From assembly GCF_030247185.1 (NCBI RefSeq), contig NC_080571.1, positions 206,714,195-206,778,194 on the forward strand: a stretch of 64,000 nt of DNA, given 5' to 3'. Below the pieces are notes generated by a model. The model made no database searches. It was given only the letters and a program-made list of their open reading frames with translations, and was not told the origin of the DNA. A program made the position numbers and the translations under genes. How positions within the stretch are numbered: the stretch's first letter is position 1; each line of letters begins with the position of its first letter. The DNA is from Malaya genurostris (Eukaryota > Arthropoda > Insecta > Diptera > Culicidae). Below, one piece after another: positions 44,601 through 53,338 of this stretch.

Positions 44601-46627
44601 CCGACCAACTCTCGTCTACCGGTTTGCATGCTTAAGCTTGTTATGAATCACTCAACAGCATTAATTTTACTGTTGGTACAAGTTTACATTTTACTCATTA
44701 CCACCGTTGTTTATATCAATGACTAGAGCGGAACCAAAGCCGAACAAGCTAAAAATTCTTGGAATCGCTTCAATTTCAAACGAACCGACACGTTCGAAGT
44801 ACAGGTTGAAGGCGCTAGTTTCGAATCGATTTTTAAATCTGTACCGAATTGTGCCATTCGAGTTCAATTGTATATCAATTCTTGATGTTGACCATGCGGA
44901 TTTAACAATTGAGAACAAGTGAAGCGCAATTCACCGATTTTCTCTTGTCATCGTGGTCACACTGGCAGACACTCAAGAAGGCATTTCCGGTTGCAGCTTG
45001 TCGCTAATTGGAAGGGTCAGTACAAGCATGATCTCACTACTGACGAAACGATATAGATGCTAGTGCGACCATTTCAACAACTCAATCTGTGTAAATCGTT
45101 TCTTAAGAATTCGAATCTCGTAAGATCAAGGCACGTGCTTTGCGAACACTATACCTTACAACCTTTATCGGTAACCACAAAATACTTTGAGCGTGAAGCG
45201 TGCAATATCAATTTGTCGGAAACTCGGTTTTAATTGTTTTCGTCATCTCTTCTTCCGTACTCTGTACGAAGCTTACCTAACAGTTCATAATCGATTTACG
45301 AACAGTAATTTACTTTTTTAGCGCCTTACAAAACATTGGATTACAAAATCGAACCTCGGATGGCACCCATCCTGTAGCAACTGAACTTGACCTTGTTCAA
45401 TTATTCTACAACAACGCTGGTTACGAACTGTACAGTGTCTAAGTTTATTACCCATAACTACGACGTCAAACAGCTATATTATCATTCTGTTGCTATAACT
45501 GTTGTGTAACCAACTTGAAGAACCTTACACTAGAGTAGTTCTTGCAACGGGCTCCAACGGTGTGCTTGCCAAGTAAATATTTAGAACCACCCAAACATGT
45601 CTGTCCATTCAAACGATTCATGCGTCAATGAGTTCCTATTCTCGTAGTATGAACAGCTGGTCATCCGTTGTTTATACATTTTCACTTTCCTCCACCCACC
45701 CACAACCAATATCGAACAAACGACGAACGGGTCGTTGATAAAAATAGCTAATCGACGGAGATTGCGATTTTTCCCATCATTTCATTATAACAACCAGCAA
45801 ACGGATGTTTTCGATACTATCGAAATACCTGTTCATTGATAGGTTAATTTTAGACTTCGCTCTCACCATTATCGTACTTCCTCTCGGCTTCTGCGTTTGA
45901 ATACCAGCATTCTAGACGATGATTCCATCCTAACCGGAAGTACTAAATTTCCAACGTTTTTCCTTCACGTCCACTTTCAGCCGTACCAGCCTCAGCCTGT
46001 CCTCCTCACTATCGGACCTGGTCGGCAGTCCATCGCTCACCGTGGTTAGCTCGGCCGCAATGGCAGCCGCTGCTCTGGAAGTAAGCTCCGAAGCCGTGCT
46101 CACCATCGAGGAATTGCGTGCTCAGCTGGGCTCATGCTTCACGTGTGGTGTTTCCTGGACCGGCGATCAAATGTCCCTGGACTGTTCGGAGTGCGGTGGC
46201 TACAGCATGGAGCGACCCTGCATGCTTTGTGACGGCATTTGCGGACAGGCATGGAAGCGCGATTTCACCATGGTAAGCATCGGTGGCGTAAAAGCTTCGG
46301 CGGGTTGGAATCTCCGCTAAGCTTTCTACCACTATTCCACTGCAAACTTCGAAGAAGAAAAAATACTCACCTTAATTTTTTTATTTTCATTTCCAGAGTC
46401 ACGCCTGCAGTAAAGCACGCTGGCAAGGAGTTTGCGCCAAATTCGCTGCTCCGATTATCCCGCTACAGTCGGCTCCACTCAGCAGCTGTGCCAGCTTTAG
46501 CAGCCACCACCAGTTGATGCAATCAGCCCAGCCAGTTTCGACGTGTCATGGTACCGCCAATCAGCATTTTCTACAGCAGGAGCTGTGTGCGCGCTTGGAG
46601 AAACTGTCGGCCAAAGCACACAACTGA
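32667..46627 (+). CDS. pino: Protein pinocchio-like (three coding exons)
   Basis: Exons: 32,656-32,722 (ATG at 32,667, after an 11-nt leader), 45,981-46,272 and 46,397-46,627 (TGA at 46,625). Donors aag|GTAAGC and atg|GTAAGC and acceptors ttttcag and tttccag are consensus; phases join in frame to give 192 residues. The N-terminus is Ser/Ala-rich. From about residue 62 come 'IEELRAQLGSCFTCGVSW', 'LDCSECGGYSMERPCMLC' and 'WKRDFTM|SHACSKARW', with four CxxC-type cysteine pairs consistent with zinc binding. The C-terminus is 'LCARLEKLSAKAHN'. This layout matches the insect pinocchio family as I recall it, a small conserved protein named from Drosophila olfactory behaviour work whose biochemical role is not well defined. 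The second intron (13.3 kb) holds a mariner and a full-length LINE. Confidence 0.78.
33186..33295 (+). repeat. Dyad-containing dispersed repeat, copy 4
   Basis: 'ttttacgttgcgtcttcgag', 'ttatattgaactactag', then 'agcagttcaatagaaaccgc' and 'taagcagac'. Same organisation as the copy at 27,613. Confidence 0.6.
33840..34860. repeat. Degenerate GAATTC/GGAAC-rich array, split by a MITE
   Basis: Words such as 'gaactgaattc', 'ttccagaa' and 'ctggaactgaattc' recur dozens of times on both strands at irregular spacing from about 33,840 to 34,445 and again at 34,790-34,860. The interruption is the MITE at 34,451-34,790. The motif is self-complementary (GTTCCAGAATTC against GAATTCTGGAAC). Noncoding. Confidence 0.6.
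34451..34790. mobile_element. MITE with ~65-bp terminal inverted repeats
   Basis: The left end 'ctgtgaaccatttcgcggtt' and right end (inverse) 'ctgtgaaccatttcgcggtt' are identical. Pairing continues through 'aattttaa', 'ttttggttgaaat', 'tgacact' and 'gagcggttattttg'. 340 bp, no transposase. Target duplication is not certain. Confidence 0.8.
35057..35217. repeat. 161-bp hairpin (foldback) element
   Basis: Arms of about 72 bp: the left arm contains 'actggtggcgtggattgctc' and 'tggttttgcactttcgagca', and the right arm is the inverse with very few mismatches. The loop is roughly 17 bp. RNA read from either strand would form a long, nearly perfect hairpin. Confidence 0.8.
35250..35405 (+). repeat. 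Dispersed repeat, copy 2 (first copy at 5045-5225)
   Basis: Shares 'catatttctga', 'cattcttcc', 'gaattttgaaa' and the common end 'gtaagacgcattcacgtcaa' with the first copy, same orientation. Confidence 0.5.
35406..35939. other. AT-rich intron DNA
   Basis: Nothing recognised between the dispersed repeat and the mariner. Confidence 0.4.
35942..37120 (-). mobile_element. mariner (DD34D) transposon with complete ends, transposase broken
   Basis: The terminal repeats CAACTTTGCTTCCGCCGTTT (35,942 on; inverse ending at 37,120) are flanked by TA at 35,940-35,941 and 37,121-37,122; length 1,179 bp. On the minus strand the transposase begins near 36,990 with a helix-turn-helix block ('KKNAAEAHRMLSETYG', 'CREWFQRFKNGDFDVEDKHG'). 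It is frameshifted near 36,770, carries stops around 36,590-36,650, and continues 'TGDEMWVRYDNPKRR' (first D), 'QHDNARPHVAKV' (second D) and 'PYSPDVAPFDFH' (third D, 34 residues on). A frameshift/deletion directly after this removes the 'LFRSM'-type segment. Non-autonomous now, but it could still be a substrate. Lies in the second intron of the pinocchio-like gene. Confidence 0.9.
37359..37370. repeat. Target-site duplication of the full-length LINE (5' copy)
   Basis: AATCTCATCGCT, repeated exactly after the element's A-tail at 43,424-43,435 (the two A's could belong to the tail, so at least 10 bp). Confidence 0.85.
37370..37403 (+). promoter_or_regulatory. Internal LINE promoter: initiator and DPE
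   Basis: TCATTC at 37,370-37,375 fits the initiator TCAKTY with A+1 at 37,372. GGTTG at 37,399-37,403 fits the downstream promoter element RGWYV at exactly +28 to +32. This is the arrangement known for Drosophila I, jockey, F and Doc elements, and lets a retrotransposed copy carry its own promoter. The T of the initiator comes from the target duplication. Confidence 0.6.
37628..37738 (+). repeat. Six GTGC-NNNN-GCAC units in the LINE 5'UTR
   Basis: GTGCAAAGGCAC (37,628), GTGCAAAGGCAC (37,654), GTGCAAAAGCAC (37,680), GTGCGAAGGCAC (37,696), GTGCAGAAGCAT (37,712) and GTGCGGAGCAC (37,728). Each can form a 4-bp stem with a 3-4-nt loop. Spacing is 26, 26, 16, 16 and 16 nt. Noncoding, between the promoter and ORF1. 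Confidence 0.8.
38059..39348 (+). CDS. LINE ORF1, gag-like nucleic-acid-binding protein
   Basis: 429 residues from the first ATG (38,059; in-frame codons upstream are not ATG). The N-terminal half is basic/hydrophobic without a motif I can name. Three CCHC zinc knuckles occupy roughly residues 188-241: CTNCKKFGHTATYC (C-x2-C-x4-H-x4-C), CIKCEGPHKDNDC (x2, x3, x4) and CIYCGNSPHDDISVC (x2, x4, x5). A Lys/Ser/Pro-rich linker and a hydrophobic C-terminal segment follow. Such proteins coat the element RNA and take it to the target. The stop overlaps the ORF2 start (ATGGATAA), suggesting translation coupling by reinitiation. Uninterrupted. Confidence 0.9.
   Translation: MDESMDVNPSMNPVPPRTKKYQESSSGPWIVIFRSISKPLNIYQISKGLTSRYSSIKEIIKVNNDKIRVVVNNLKHANDIVSSEHFIKEYKVYIPSKHVEIDGVVTEASLSVDDLLKHGVGRFKNSMLEGVKILECKQLYSVVHEEEKKVYRPSDSFRVTFAGSALPSHVYVDKIRLPVRLFVPNVMNCTNCKKFGHTATYCSNKPKCIKCEGPHKDNDCNKEIEKCIYCGNSPHDDISVCTAFKVHKDKIKLSLKARSKRTYAEMLKMVIDVPPLETENGFSNLEETEDSDSDENSEGNSFITTQGSVKRKKSSSKLPKKTPKVSSSKKDPRVKQKKSKPKTVPPGLSNSQTNPGSSTEKGNNPVGSISQPPTGLLKFSEIVEWIFSAFNISEPLKTLIMAFLPIARNFLKQLSAQWPIVSGFVSFDG
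39341..43033 (+). CDS. LINE ORF2: endonuclease, reverse transcriptase, RNase H
   Basis: 1,230 residues from ATG 39,341. Apurinic-type endonuclease at about residues 14-220 ('LQWNCRS', 'CETWL', 'ILGDLNSHG', 'SDHLPI'). Reverse transcriptase at about 440-720, with 'SYRPIAMLSC', 'FLDIKGAFDS', 'GLPQGSCLSPLLYNFYVND' and the active site 'RQLADDG', where the residue before ADD is Leu instead of the usual Phe/Tyr. RNase H at about 945-1070 has all four acidic residues ('FYTDGS', 'AELAAVHY', 'TDSLSAIEA', 'GNERADNLAK'). The C-terminal finger is 'CACGEGYRDIDHVVWTC' at about 1163-1180. It nicks target DNA and copies the element RNA by target-primed reverse transcription. No stop or frameshift. Whether LADD lowers activity is unknown. 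Confidence 0.93.
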   Translation: MDNLSPAANDTITVLQWNCRSIMPKLDSFKILLHSQKCDVFALCETWLTSNIALNFNDFNIIRLDRDSPYDGVLLGIKKCYSFYRLNIPSTSSIEVVACQINIKGKDICIASVYIPPKAQVGQRQLNEMVEALPAPRLILGDLNSHGMMWGSVYNDSRSSLIQNICDNFSMTVLNMGSMTRIPRPPARPSALDLSLCSTSIRLDCTWKILPDLHGSDHLPIIISISCNKCIANSASIPYDLTKNIDWIKYQSRISSILNSMEELTPLEEYDFLIRSILEAAEQSQTKRFPGPTTNRRPPNPWWDKECSEAKLAKQNACKTFLKRGGGTPQNFEKLMVLETKYKSILRAKKCSYWRHFVEGLSRETSMSTLWNTARRMRNRNVGNESDEYSNRWIFDFARKVCPDSVPTQSIIRESPPNNGFINNPFSMMEFSIALLSCNNNALGLDRIKFNLVKNLPDIAKRRLLELFNKFLEQNIVPPDWRQVKVIAIQKPGKPASNHNSYRPIAMLSCIRKLFEKIILRRLDTWVETNGLLSDTQFGFRRNKGTNDCLALLSSDIQIAFAQKQQMASVFLDIKGAFDSVSIDVLSDKLHQHGLPAVINNYLHNLLSEKCMYFSHGDLATFRISYMGLPQGSCLSPLLYNFYVNDIDSCLVTPCTLRQLADDGVVSVTGPKAIDLHKPLQDTLDNLSVWAVHLGIEFSAEKTELVVFSRKHDPAQLQLHMMGRMIQQVLTFKYLGVWFDSKCTWGGHIRYLITKCQQRVNFLRTITGSWWGSHPQDLIKLYQTTILSVMEYGCVCFRSAANSHFIKLERIQYRCLRIALGCMHSTHTMSLEVLAGVLPLKDRFWELSSRLLIRCEVLNPMVINNFERLVELRSQTKFMTVYFNHMSQEINPSRYIPIRVSILSAPDSTLFFDTSMQREVRGIPDHLRSTEIPKIFSSKFRHIDSEKMFYTDGSRIEEATGFGMFNINVSASFRLQEPASVYIAELAAVHYSLSVIVTLSPNHYFLFTDSLSAIEAIRSIAAGKNEPFFLGKIKQCLNDILNNNYLITIVWVPAHCSIPGNERADNLAKRGAIEGEIYERPIAFNEFYSSSRQRTLASWQASWDRDDLGRWMHSIIPKISTKAWFRGLDVSRDFIRVMSRLMSNHYTLDAHLLRIGLSETNHCACGEGYRDIDHVVWTCVEYRDVRSQLINSLRTQGKLSNIPVRDILACRDLSYMKLIYHFIKKIGVSI
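43399..43425 (+). terminator. LINE polyadenylation signal and A-tail
   Basis: AATAAA at 43,399-43,404, then 'cgtatttatggg' and the A tract that ends the element. Because it lies in sense inside a host intron, it could cause premature polyadenylation of the host transcript. Confidence 0.75.
43437..45980 (+). other. Remainder of the second pinocchio intron
   Basis: AT-rich to about 44,250, then GC-balanced and repeat-poor up to the acceptor 'ccactttcag' at 45,971-45,980. Short frames here have no domains. The GC-balanced part may be regulatory. Confidence 0.4.
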
Positions 46628-47450
46628 GGACTGCGCCGTACCCTACAGCGGCTTTTTGCTGTTCACACGGTATCCGGTCTATTTGCGTTTAGGCAGGCTA
46701 GCTAGTAAGTCGCGTAATGCTAAGTTCGTCAGATTTCCAAATAGTTACAGGTACGGGACGGTCTACGGAGAACATTCAGACCTGCCTCCCCGATTGCTTA
46801 TGGTTAGTTGTATAAATACAAAACAAAATTCGTTATAAGTTCCTATTCGTTGATAAACGTATCAAACATTTATTAGGCCAAACCTTAATCGAAACAAAAA
46901 AAAACGCAGAAACTGTTCTTAACATATTGCATTTGTAGACTGTAATTGAGCTAGTGGTCGCCAGCATTGAAGCTCTGCTCTGGAAGACGAGATCAACGAC
47001 AGGCATACAAGAAGCGTTGAAACACAGTTAGATACTGTGAGCAAGCGTTGTTGTCTAGTGGAGATCTGAGGGAAATGTTTAGATTTCTTATGACATGCGA
47101 AGATTTTGGCGCATAGGTATATTTATACAACACGTGTGAAACGAATATATATTTTTATGATCTTATCAGGAAACAAAAAAAATAAAGAATTAGAAATTGT
47201 GTGTTTTAAAGACAAGATATTATGGAAGCTTATAATTAATTGTGTATGTTTTTCTGTGAAAAACATTTACTTTAAATGTTAGCCGTTAGATGTTACTGAT
47301 CACGAAAGGAAAATTAAAAACAAAATTGGCAATAGTTTTTAAGGTTTTTTTTTTGTATTGCGTTAGATCTTTGTGGTATGTAGTCTTCTTTTCCTAATTA
47401 TATGTGAATATGTATATTTTTTCTATATTTAATAAAACATAAGAATCTTA
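46628..47450 (+). other. 3' flank / presumed 3'UTR of the pinocchio-like gene
   Basis: No coding features. Candidate AATAAA signals at 47,181-47,186 and 47,431-47,436; the second is followed by AT-rich sequence without further features. Which one is used cannot be decided from sequence. Confidence 0.4.
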
Positions 47451-47814
47451 ATTCTGATTGATTTATTTATGATATACCAGTTAATTTATCCTTCCCTGGG
47501 TAAAATACGTGTAACGCTACTTGGGCCGTCTTTTTAAAGTCGCATTCTGCATCAATTACACACATTCGAAATCGGATGATTCACCCGGTGGCCATAAATA
47601 ATGAAGCATGATTAAATTAATCATGGAGCCCGGTTAAGACATGTAAAGAATTTCTATAGACCTGACTATTTGAAAATGTTCAAGCTGATTCAAAAATCTT
47701 CGATTAAGACTAAAATTGAGATCTAAGGGGATCTTCTACTCTGAAGGTCTTGAATTAGACTCAAAAAGATAAATAATATTCCATTTAATTCACACGTTAC
47801 CAGTTAGCGTCGAT
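47451..47814. other. Intergenic, nothing recognised
   Basis: AT-rich; may include the missing left end of the Tc1-like element that follows. Confidence 0.35.
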
Positions 47815-48980
47815 TACGGCTTACAAACGGCGGGGCATTAGGTCCATCGGTTCTTTGCGCAAGATGCTCGGATGTTTTCCCATACTTGTTTTATTTTCTG
47901 TTTCAGCGTGTTTTTGATTGAAGTGTTAGTATCCTTGAACCGCCGATCAATTTTATCCCATGGGTTTTCGATGGGATTCATGTCTGGTGACTGTGGTGGT
48001 GTATTGAATTGCTTAGGAACGTTATGTAACAGCCATTCCCGTACAACATGTGAGGTGTGTTTTGGATCATCCTGATGATAGTCCTAATTTTTGTGCACTT
48101 GGTTTTAGGTTACGATCAAATTTTTATATTTGAGCTCTGTATTCGGCTCTCTCCGAACAATTTGTCTGCCATCAAATCCAAAGCAATTTATTTTTGTGTC
48201 ATCAGTGAATATTACCTGATTTCAAAACTCCAGTGGTTTGTTTACGTGGGTTTTGGCGAACTCAAGCCGCTACTTCTGATTTACTGCTGATATGAATGGC
48301 TTTTTACGGGCAACATGACCATGCAGATTAGATTTCCGGAGAACGCGGCGAACAGCTTCAGTTAAAACAGGTCAATTGATATCACGAGACACTTCCGCCG
48401 TGAAATTCGGTTCACTTATTTTCGGGTTATTTCGTATTTTGCGAACTATAAACCGTTCGTCAACTTCCGATAGGATACGTTTTCTTCCTCTTCTGCCTTG
48501 TTTTTCAGAGTTCCCTCGTATTTCCAGTTGTCAATGATATTCTGTACGGTGGAATGTGATCGTTCAACGATTTCTCCTATTTTGCGTCACTTTTGTATTT
48601 TTGCTTTCTTTGGCCTTCCATTGCAAAAAAATAACGGTTTTCTCTGTATTTCAATTTATAACTCAAACCAAAGCTAAAACGAACCATTATTGTTGTTTAC
48701 TCTAACACTGACAGCTTACACACAAAACGAGTTCATAGTAAATTGTGTCGATATTGGTGTACGATCAATTTTGTGAGATTAAAAAAGGCATACATTTCCT
48801 TATAAATCGATTATTTCTAACAACAAAATAATTTAAATCCAAGTTTTCGTTCAATTATGTTTCAAAACAATTTTCATTGCAAAATCACTTCAAAATATAT
48901 TAAAAACTAGCTAACAACAGTAAGAAACTGCAATAAAATGTAGCATCATACGTGTGGACGATCAATTTTTTGAGTAACTG
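47815..48980 (-). pseudogene. Tc1-like transposon relic with IR/DR-type right end
   Basis: Minus-strand fragments in order: 'EVSRDIN' and 'RRVLRKSNLHGHVARKKPF' (about 48,290-48,400), first catalytic block 'VIFTDDTKINCFGFDGR' (about 48,150-48,205), then 'HQDDPKHTSHVVREWL' (second D) and 'PPQSPDMNPIENPWDKIDRR' (third residue E), the latter in the 47,930-48,080 stretch. The segment between the first and second blocks is largely deleted, and stops and frameshifts are frequent. At the right end the motif 'gatcaattttktgag' occurs at about 48,756-48,772 and 48,959-48,975. The outer copy ends 'taactg' beside a TA at 48,981. A matching left end was not found. Confidence 0.8.
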
Positions 48981-49001
48981 TAGAACGAACAAACAAAGGA
49001 A

Positions 49002-49236
49002 ATATCGATAGTCCCTCGACAAAAGGGCCTATTTGCAAATAACAATTTCTCTTCGTATACGTTTTCATTCACGATTTACCGGATTGATTTTATATTTGAC
49101 GTCTTACTTCTTCAAATTAAAACCACAAGCTTTCGAATTATACTAGAAACTTGGCTCCGTAATAATCAAAAGAGAAAGTAAACAAAGATAGGCTCTCATT
49201 TGTAGTTAGACTCTTTTGTCGTGGGACTATCGATAT
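49002..49236. mobile_element. MITE, 'gtcccacgacaaaaggg' family, copy 1
   Basis: Inverted ends 'atatcgatagtccctcgaca' (left) and 'tgtcgtgggactatcgatat' (right), with 'aaaagggcctatttgcaaat' continuing inwards against 'catttgtagttagactctttt'. 235 bp, noncoding. Second copy at 61,164-61,416. Confidence 0.85.
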
Positions 49237-51614
49237 GTAAACATTCCAAGATACTACATGTAATAAAACATAGTAAACGATTTACCTGAACTAATACAAA
49301 AGAGACAGCACCGCATTTTTCTTCCAACAGACTTAGGATACACTTGATGCACAGAAGGAGATTGCAAAAAGCACACCTAAATACTGGTATCTTTTACTCT
49401 TTCGTTACATTTGTGGCGAAATAGTACAGACTTTTAACATATAGTGGAATTAAATGGATTTTTTTCTTTTTGAATCGATTTAATTCATTCCACTAACCGC
49501 TCAAAAAGTAATTTCTGTCATTATTTTTTTCATTACAAATGCTGATTTAAGTCTGGTCTCATTAGTAGTTAAAATAACAAGAAATTGAAAAAAATCAAAG
49601 AGAAAAAATGTTTACGTATTTTTTCTTTTACCCTTTTGAAGACTATAAAAATGGAACTCTTAACTCTGAGCAAATGTAACTCCATGTTTATGTTAAGAGC
49701 AGTTGTATTGAAAATCAAATGTGAAACTTATTCATTAGAAATTAAGTTTGCATATTTTTGTAAACGTCATTCCATTTCTTGTTGACATTACATAGTAGTT
49801 CTCACGAGTTTCACAATTGTTTTTTTTCGCTGGTTTTATTACTACCTTTTTGATGTGATCGTCGCATGAGTTTTTGTATCAGTTGCACAATCGTTGTGAA
49901 GTTCGTAATAACGGATGAACTTGAAAGTATGTTGCACAGCACAGAAAAATTGCGCTTTTTCCATAACACAACAGTTACTAGAATAGTGATATAAACTAAC
50001 TTAATAAAATGCACAATCAGTAGAAAAACACAAGACAGCAACTTAACATGCTATTTGGGATATGTACCTGGATGTCTCCAGAAAATTATTTACATCAACC
50101 CAATAATTTGAAGGAAGTCTTATTGCGTTTTCGTTTTTAACCGGAGGACTATACTGATGCAGGGCAATAAAGGATGCCTTGACCACGGCCAAATTGGAGC
50201 GAGTATAGTCAGTGCTACACTACACCAGTGCAGCGCTAAAAACAAAACACATAAGCAGAACTTGAAATTATCATATATTTTCAATGAAAGAATACAATCC
50301 AACAGTTTCAACTTCGTTTATTACTGTCTCATTTGTAAACGATCGAATTCAAAACACATACGCAGATTTTATCTCAATTCACTTCACTTCAGAATTCTTT
50401 TGGTATAAATAACAAATATTTTACTTCAGTTTAAAATAAACCAAAGGTAAAGGTAATATTTATAATGCTTTGAATTTATAAACTTGGCAGTTGAAATAAA
50501 TGATAAGATGAAAAACAAAGATGATTAGTGTTTCTACTTACGCTTTTGTTTGTTAAAATCTTCTATTTTGTTTTACTTTTAAAAGTAAAATAATTTCATT
50601 TAAAATAATTTGGACGGTTTGTTTTCATACATTTCTTCTTATTCGATTTATATTTACATGTTTTAGTAATTTCAATTATATTCATAAAATTCCAATTATT
50701 TACATACCACAATGAAGTCCTGGTATATTAATTTTTATAGTATTCAATGGTGCGGGATCCTTGGAGTTCGGTCAAAGTAGAGATATCCTACATCAAATAT
50801 TTTTTGTAACGAAAACGTGTTATGCAATCTTGTTCAGTTTCTAACGTTATTAATTATCAATACTAATGCTTTGAATTGTAGAAAAGCCCCAAGACAAACA
50901 AATAAGAAGATAAAAAAGATTGAGAAGATTAAAAAAAATTAGAACATGAAATCTCACTTATTCAAAAGCGTACAAACTGTTCTGTTCATTCACGTGAAAA
51001 AATTGCTCTGGTTTATAAAAAATATAACTGATACGGTTTATTTCAACAATAAATTTTGCTGTATCAATACACAAATAATATTATAGATAAAATGAAGTTA
51101 ATTTTTTCTTAACATAAAGTTGAAGCAGAAAAGATTAAACACACATATTGCTAATAAAATCGACTCAACAGCTGGAACAACCATTTTTTTCACTCGTTTC
51201 CCTTTGACCACTCGTTTCCCTACGACAAGACGAAACGAAAATATCATTTACATGAAAAATTAGTCAAATTTCAATTCTCATTCTTTCTTCAATATATTGA
51301 AAATCTGTGAAGTTAGGCTGCGAAAAAAGTCTGAAATATGATCAACGTTATTTCACTCTAGAACCTCTTTGGAAATCAAAACTACTATAGATACGAGCAC
51401 CAACAGGTAAAATTGTATATCAATATTATCGATTCACGAAGCTTCGGTTAAATAGCGATACTGCACAGTATACGATTTTCACTAAAAACCAAAAATGACT
51501 GGAAAAGTAAAGAAAAGAAAGAATACAATTCTGAATCTACTATTCCGATTTCGTCGTTGACTGGACATGGATCTCGTTCTCAAAATTTGCGAGCGAAGCT
51601 AAGAGTGACATTTA
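49237..51614. other. AT-rich intergenic DNA
   Basis: Long AT-rich stretch; no gene, RNA or defined repeat supported. 'agtggaattaaatgg' near 49,442 echoes the arm of the 15.6-kb element. Confidence 0.4.
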
Positions 51615-51846
51615 TGTCGTTTTCGCTTGATGCCAAACCTAACCCAGTTTCCACCCTAACTGCTGTCAAACCCTTTTAATTGAAACCAGTTTCGAACCTA
51701 GTTTCAACATTATTGATCTAAGATTCCAGTCAGTTTCGAACTTGATTCTTATATCGGTTTTGCTCACACCCCCGTTGGTAATTGCGAACCCAACACAGTT
51801 ACGTGGAAATTGTTTGTTTGTCGAAACTACCCTGGGTCAGTTTCAG
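51615..51846 (-). repeat. Dispersed repeat, inverse copy of 21,165-21,382
   Basis: Reads, in inverse order to the first copy, 'cgcttgatgccaaacctaac', 'accagtttcgaacc', 'cagtcagtttcgaac', 'tcacacccccgttg' and 'ctgggtcagtttcag'. Confidence 0.65.
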
Positions 51847-52634
51847 TTGTAGTTTTCGTCATTTTCGGTTCTTGTGAGTCAACGAAAATTACTTGTATTA
51901 GTTTGTATTAGTTCTTTTCGTAAGTTTAAAATTTTCAATTCTAACTCATATCTAGTCCGACTCTGTTTGAAAATAACAATTGACAAACAGATGTCGCACC
52001 GTTTCATGAGCTTTACAGCACGTAGACTGATCCACGTTGAAACCGCTTGCATTAATGAATTGAAAAGCAAAACTTCACTTGATAATTCTAAAACTAAAGC
52101 AGTTATAATGTGACCCTCTCGAAGAATACTGAAAAATTTTGTTAAATGTTTTAATATATTTTCTTTGAACATACGAAAAGATAATGTTAGTGATAAAACT
52201 TTTATTTATACTACTTTCACCTTCATCTAGAAGTTTTCATTACTCATTGGACGTCTTTTACATCGTTGCTCTTCAATTATTATCATTTTCTGTTTAATTA
52301 GTTTTTTACTCATCTTAACTTACCCATCTGCTCTTTCTATCAATTGAGAATTATGAAAAAGAGATGAACCTTTAGCTAAAGACTATGAAAATTATTTTAA
52401 ATTCTAATCGCAAAAGTAATTGATGCTAATGTCAATTATGGAAGTATCTAACAATTCCAATAACTCCTTTAAAACAATTTTTCCTTCAATCTAATCAACA
52501 ACTCAACAACTAATGAACTGATTTGTTTTGAAACATATTCTCAGTTTATTGCGAATTCGAAGCTTTAATTATTTTTGGCTCGAGCTTCCAATGTTCTCCT
52601 TTTTGCCTTTCTCATATAGAAAGACTTAGTCTAT
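51847..52634. other. AT-rich intergenic DNA
   Basis: No gene. Near 52,603 'gcctttctcatatagaaag' repeats the palindromic start of the culicine repeat at 62,401. Confidence 0.4.
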
Positions 52635-53110
52635 AAAAGTAACAAATGTAAGGCTTCGTAACATCTATAACATACAAAAAAGGAACGCATGTAACGTTTC
52701 GTAACGCTTATAACGCACAAAAAAGTAAAGAATGTAACGCTTCGTGATGCCTATAACATACAAAAAGTAACGCTTCATAACGCCTATATTTAACTAAAAA
52801 GTAACGCATGTTACGCTGCATAACGCATATGATTCACATAAAGTAACGCATGTAACGCTTCGTAACGTTTCGTAACGCCTATAAGTTTCAAAACAGTAAA
52901 GCTCCATAAAGCCAGTTATTTACTAAAAGTAACGCAAATAACGCTTCGTAACGCCTATAACACACAAAAAAGTAACGCATGTAACGCTTCGTAGCGCCTA
53001 TAACATACAAAGAAGTAACGAATGTAACGCTTCGTAACACCTATAGCGTACAAAAAGTAACGCTTCGTAACGCCTATAATTCACAAAAAGTAACGCTTCG
53101 TTACTCGATT
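52635..53110. repeat. Minisatellite, ~45-bp unit, about ten diverged copies
   Basis: Unit of the type 'aaagtaacgcatgtaacgct' followed by 'tcgtaacgcctataacacac'. Within each unit 'gtaacgc' is itself repeated. Copies vary in length and sequence, so the array is old or was spread by slippage. Noncoding. Confidence 0.85.
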
Positions 53111-53338
53111 ACCGCAAGAATCTAACCCTTATTACGGTCCTTACACCATAACGTAACTCTCAAAAATTCCTCATCTAAATTCCTAAAACATCTAAATAAA
53201 TAATCTAAATTTCTAAATAAATCTAAATTTCTAAAACATCTATTTTTGGGCTAATTAATTTTTGAAGCTTTATAACCTAAAGTATCCAACATTTTCAAAA
53301 ATGCCTGAACGTCATTATTATTATCAAATCACAATATT

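Noticed and set aside
52635..53110. CRISPR-like array
   Set aside because: Units are contiguous and diverged with no unique spacers; it is a eukaryotic minisatellite.
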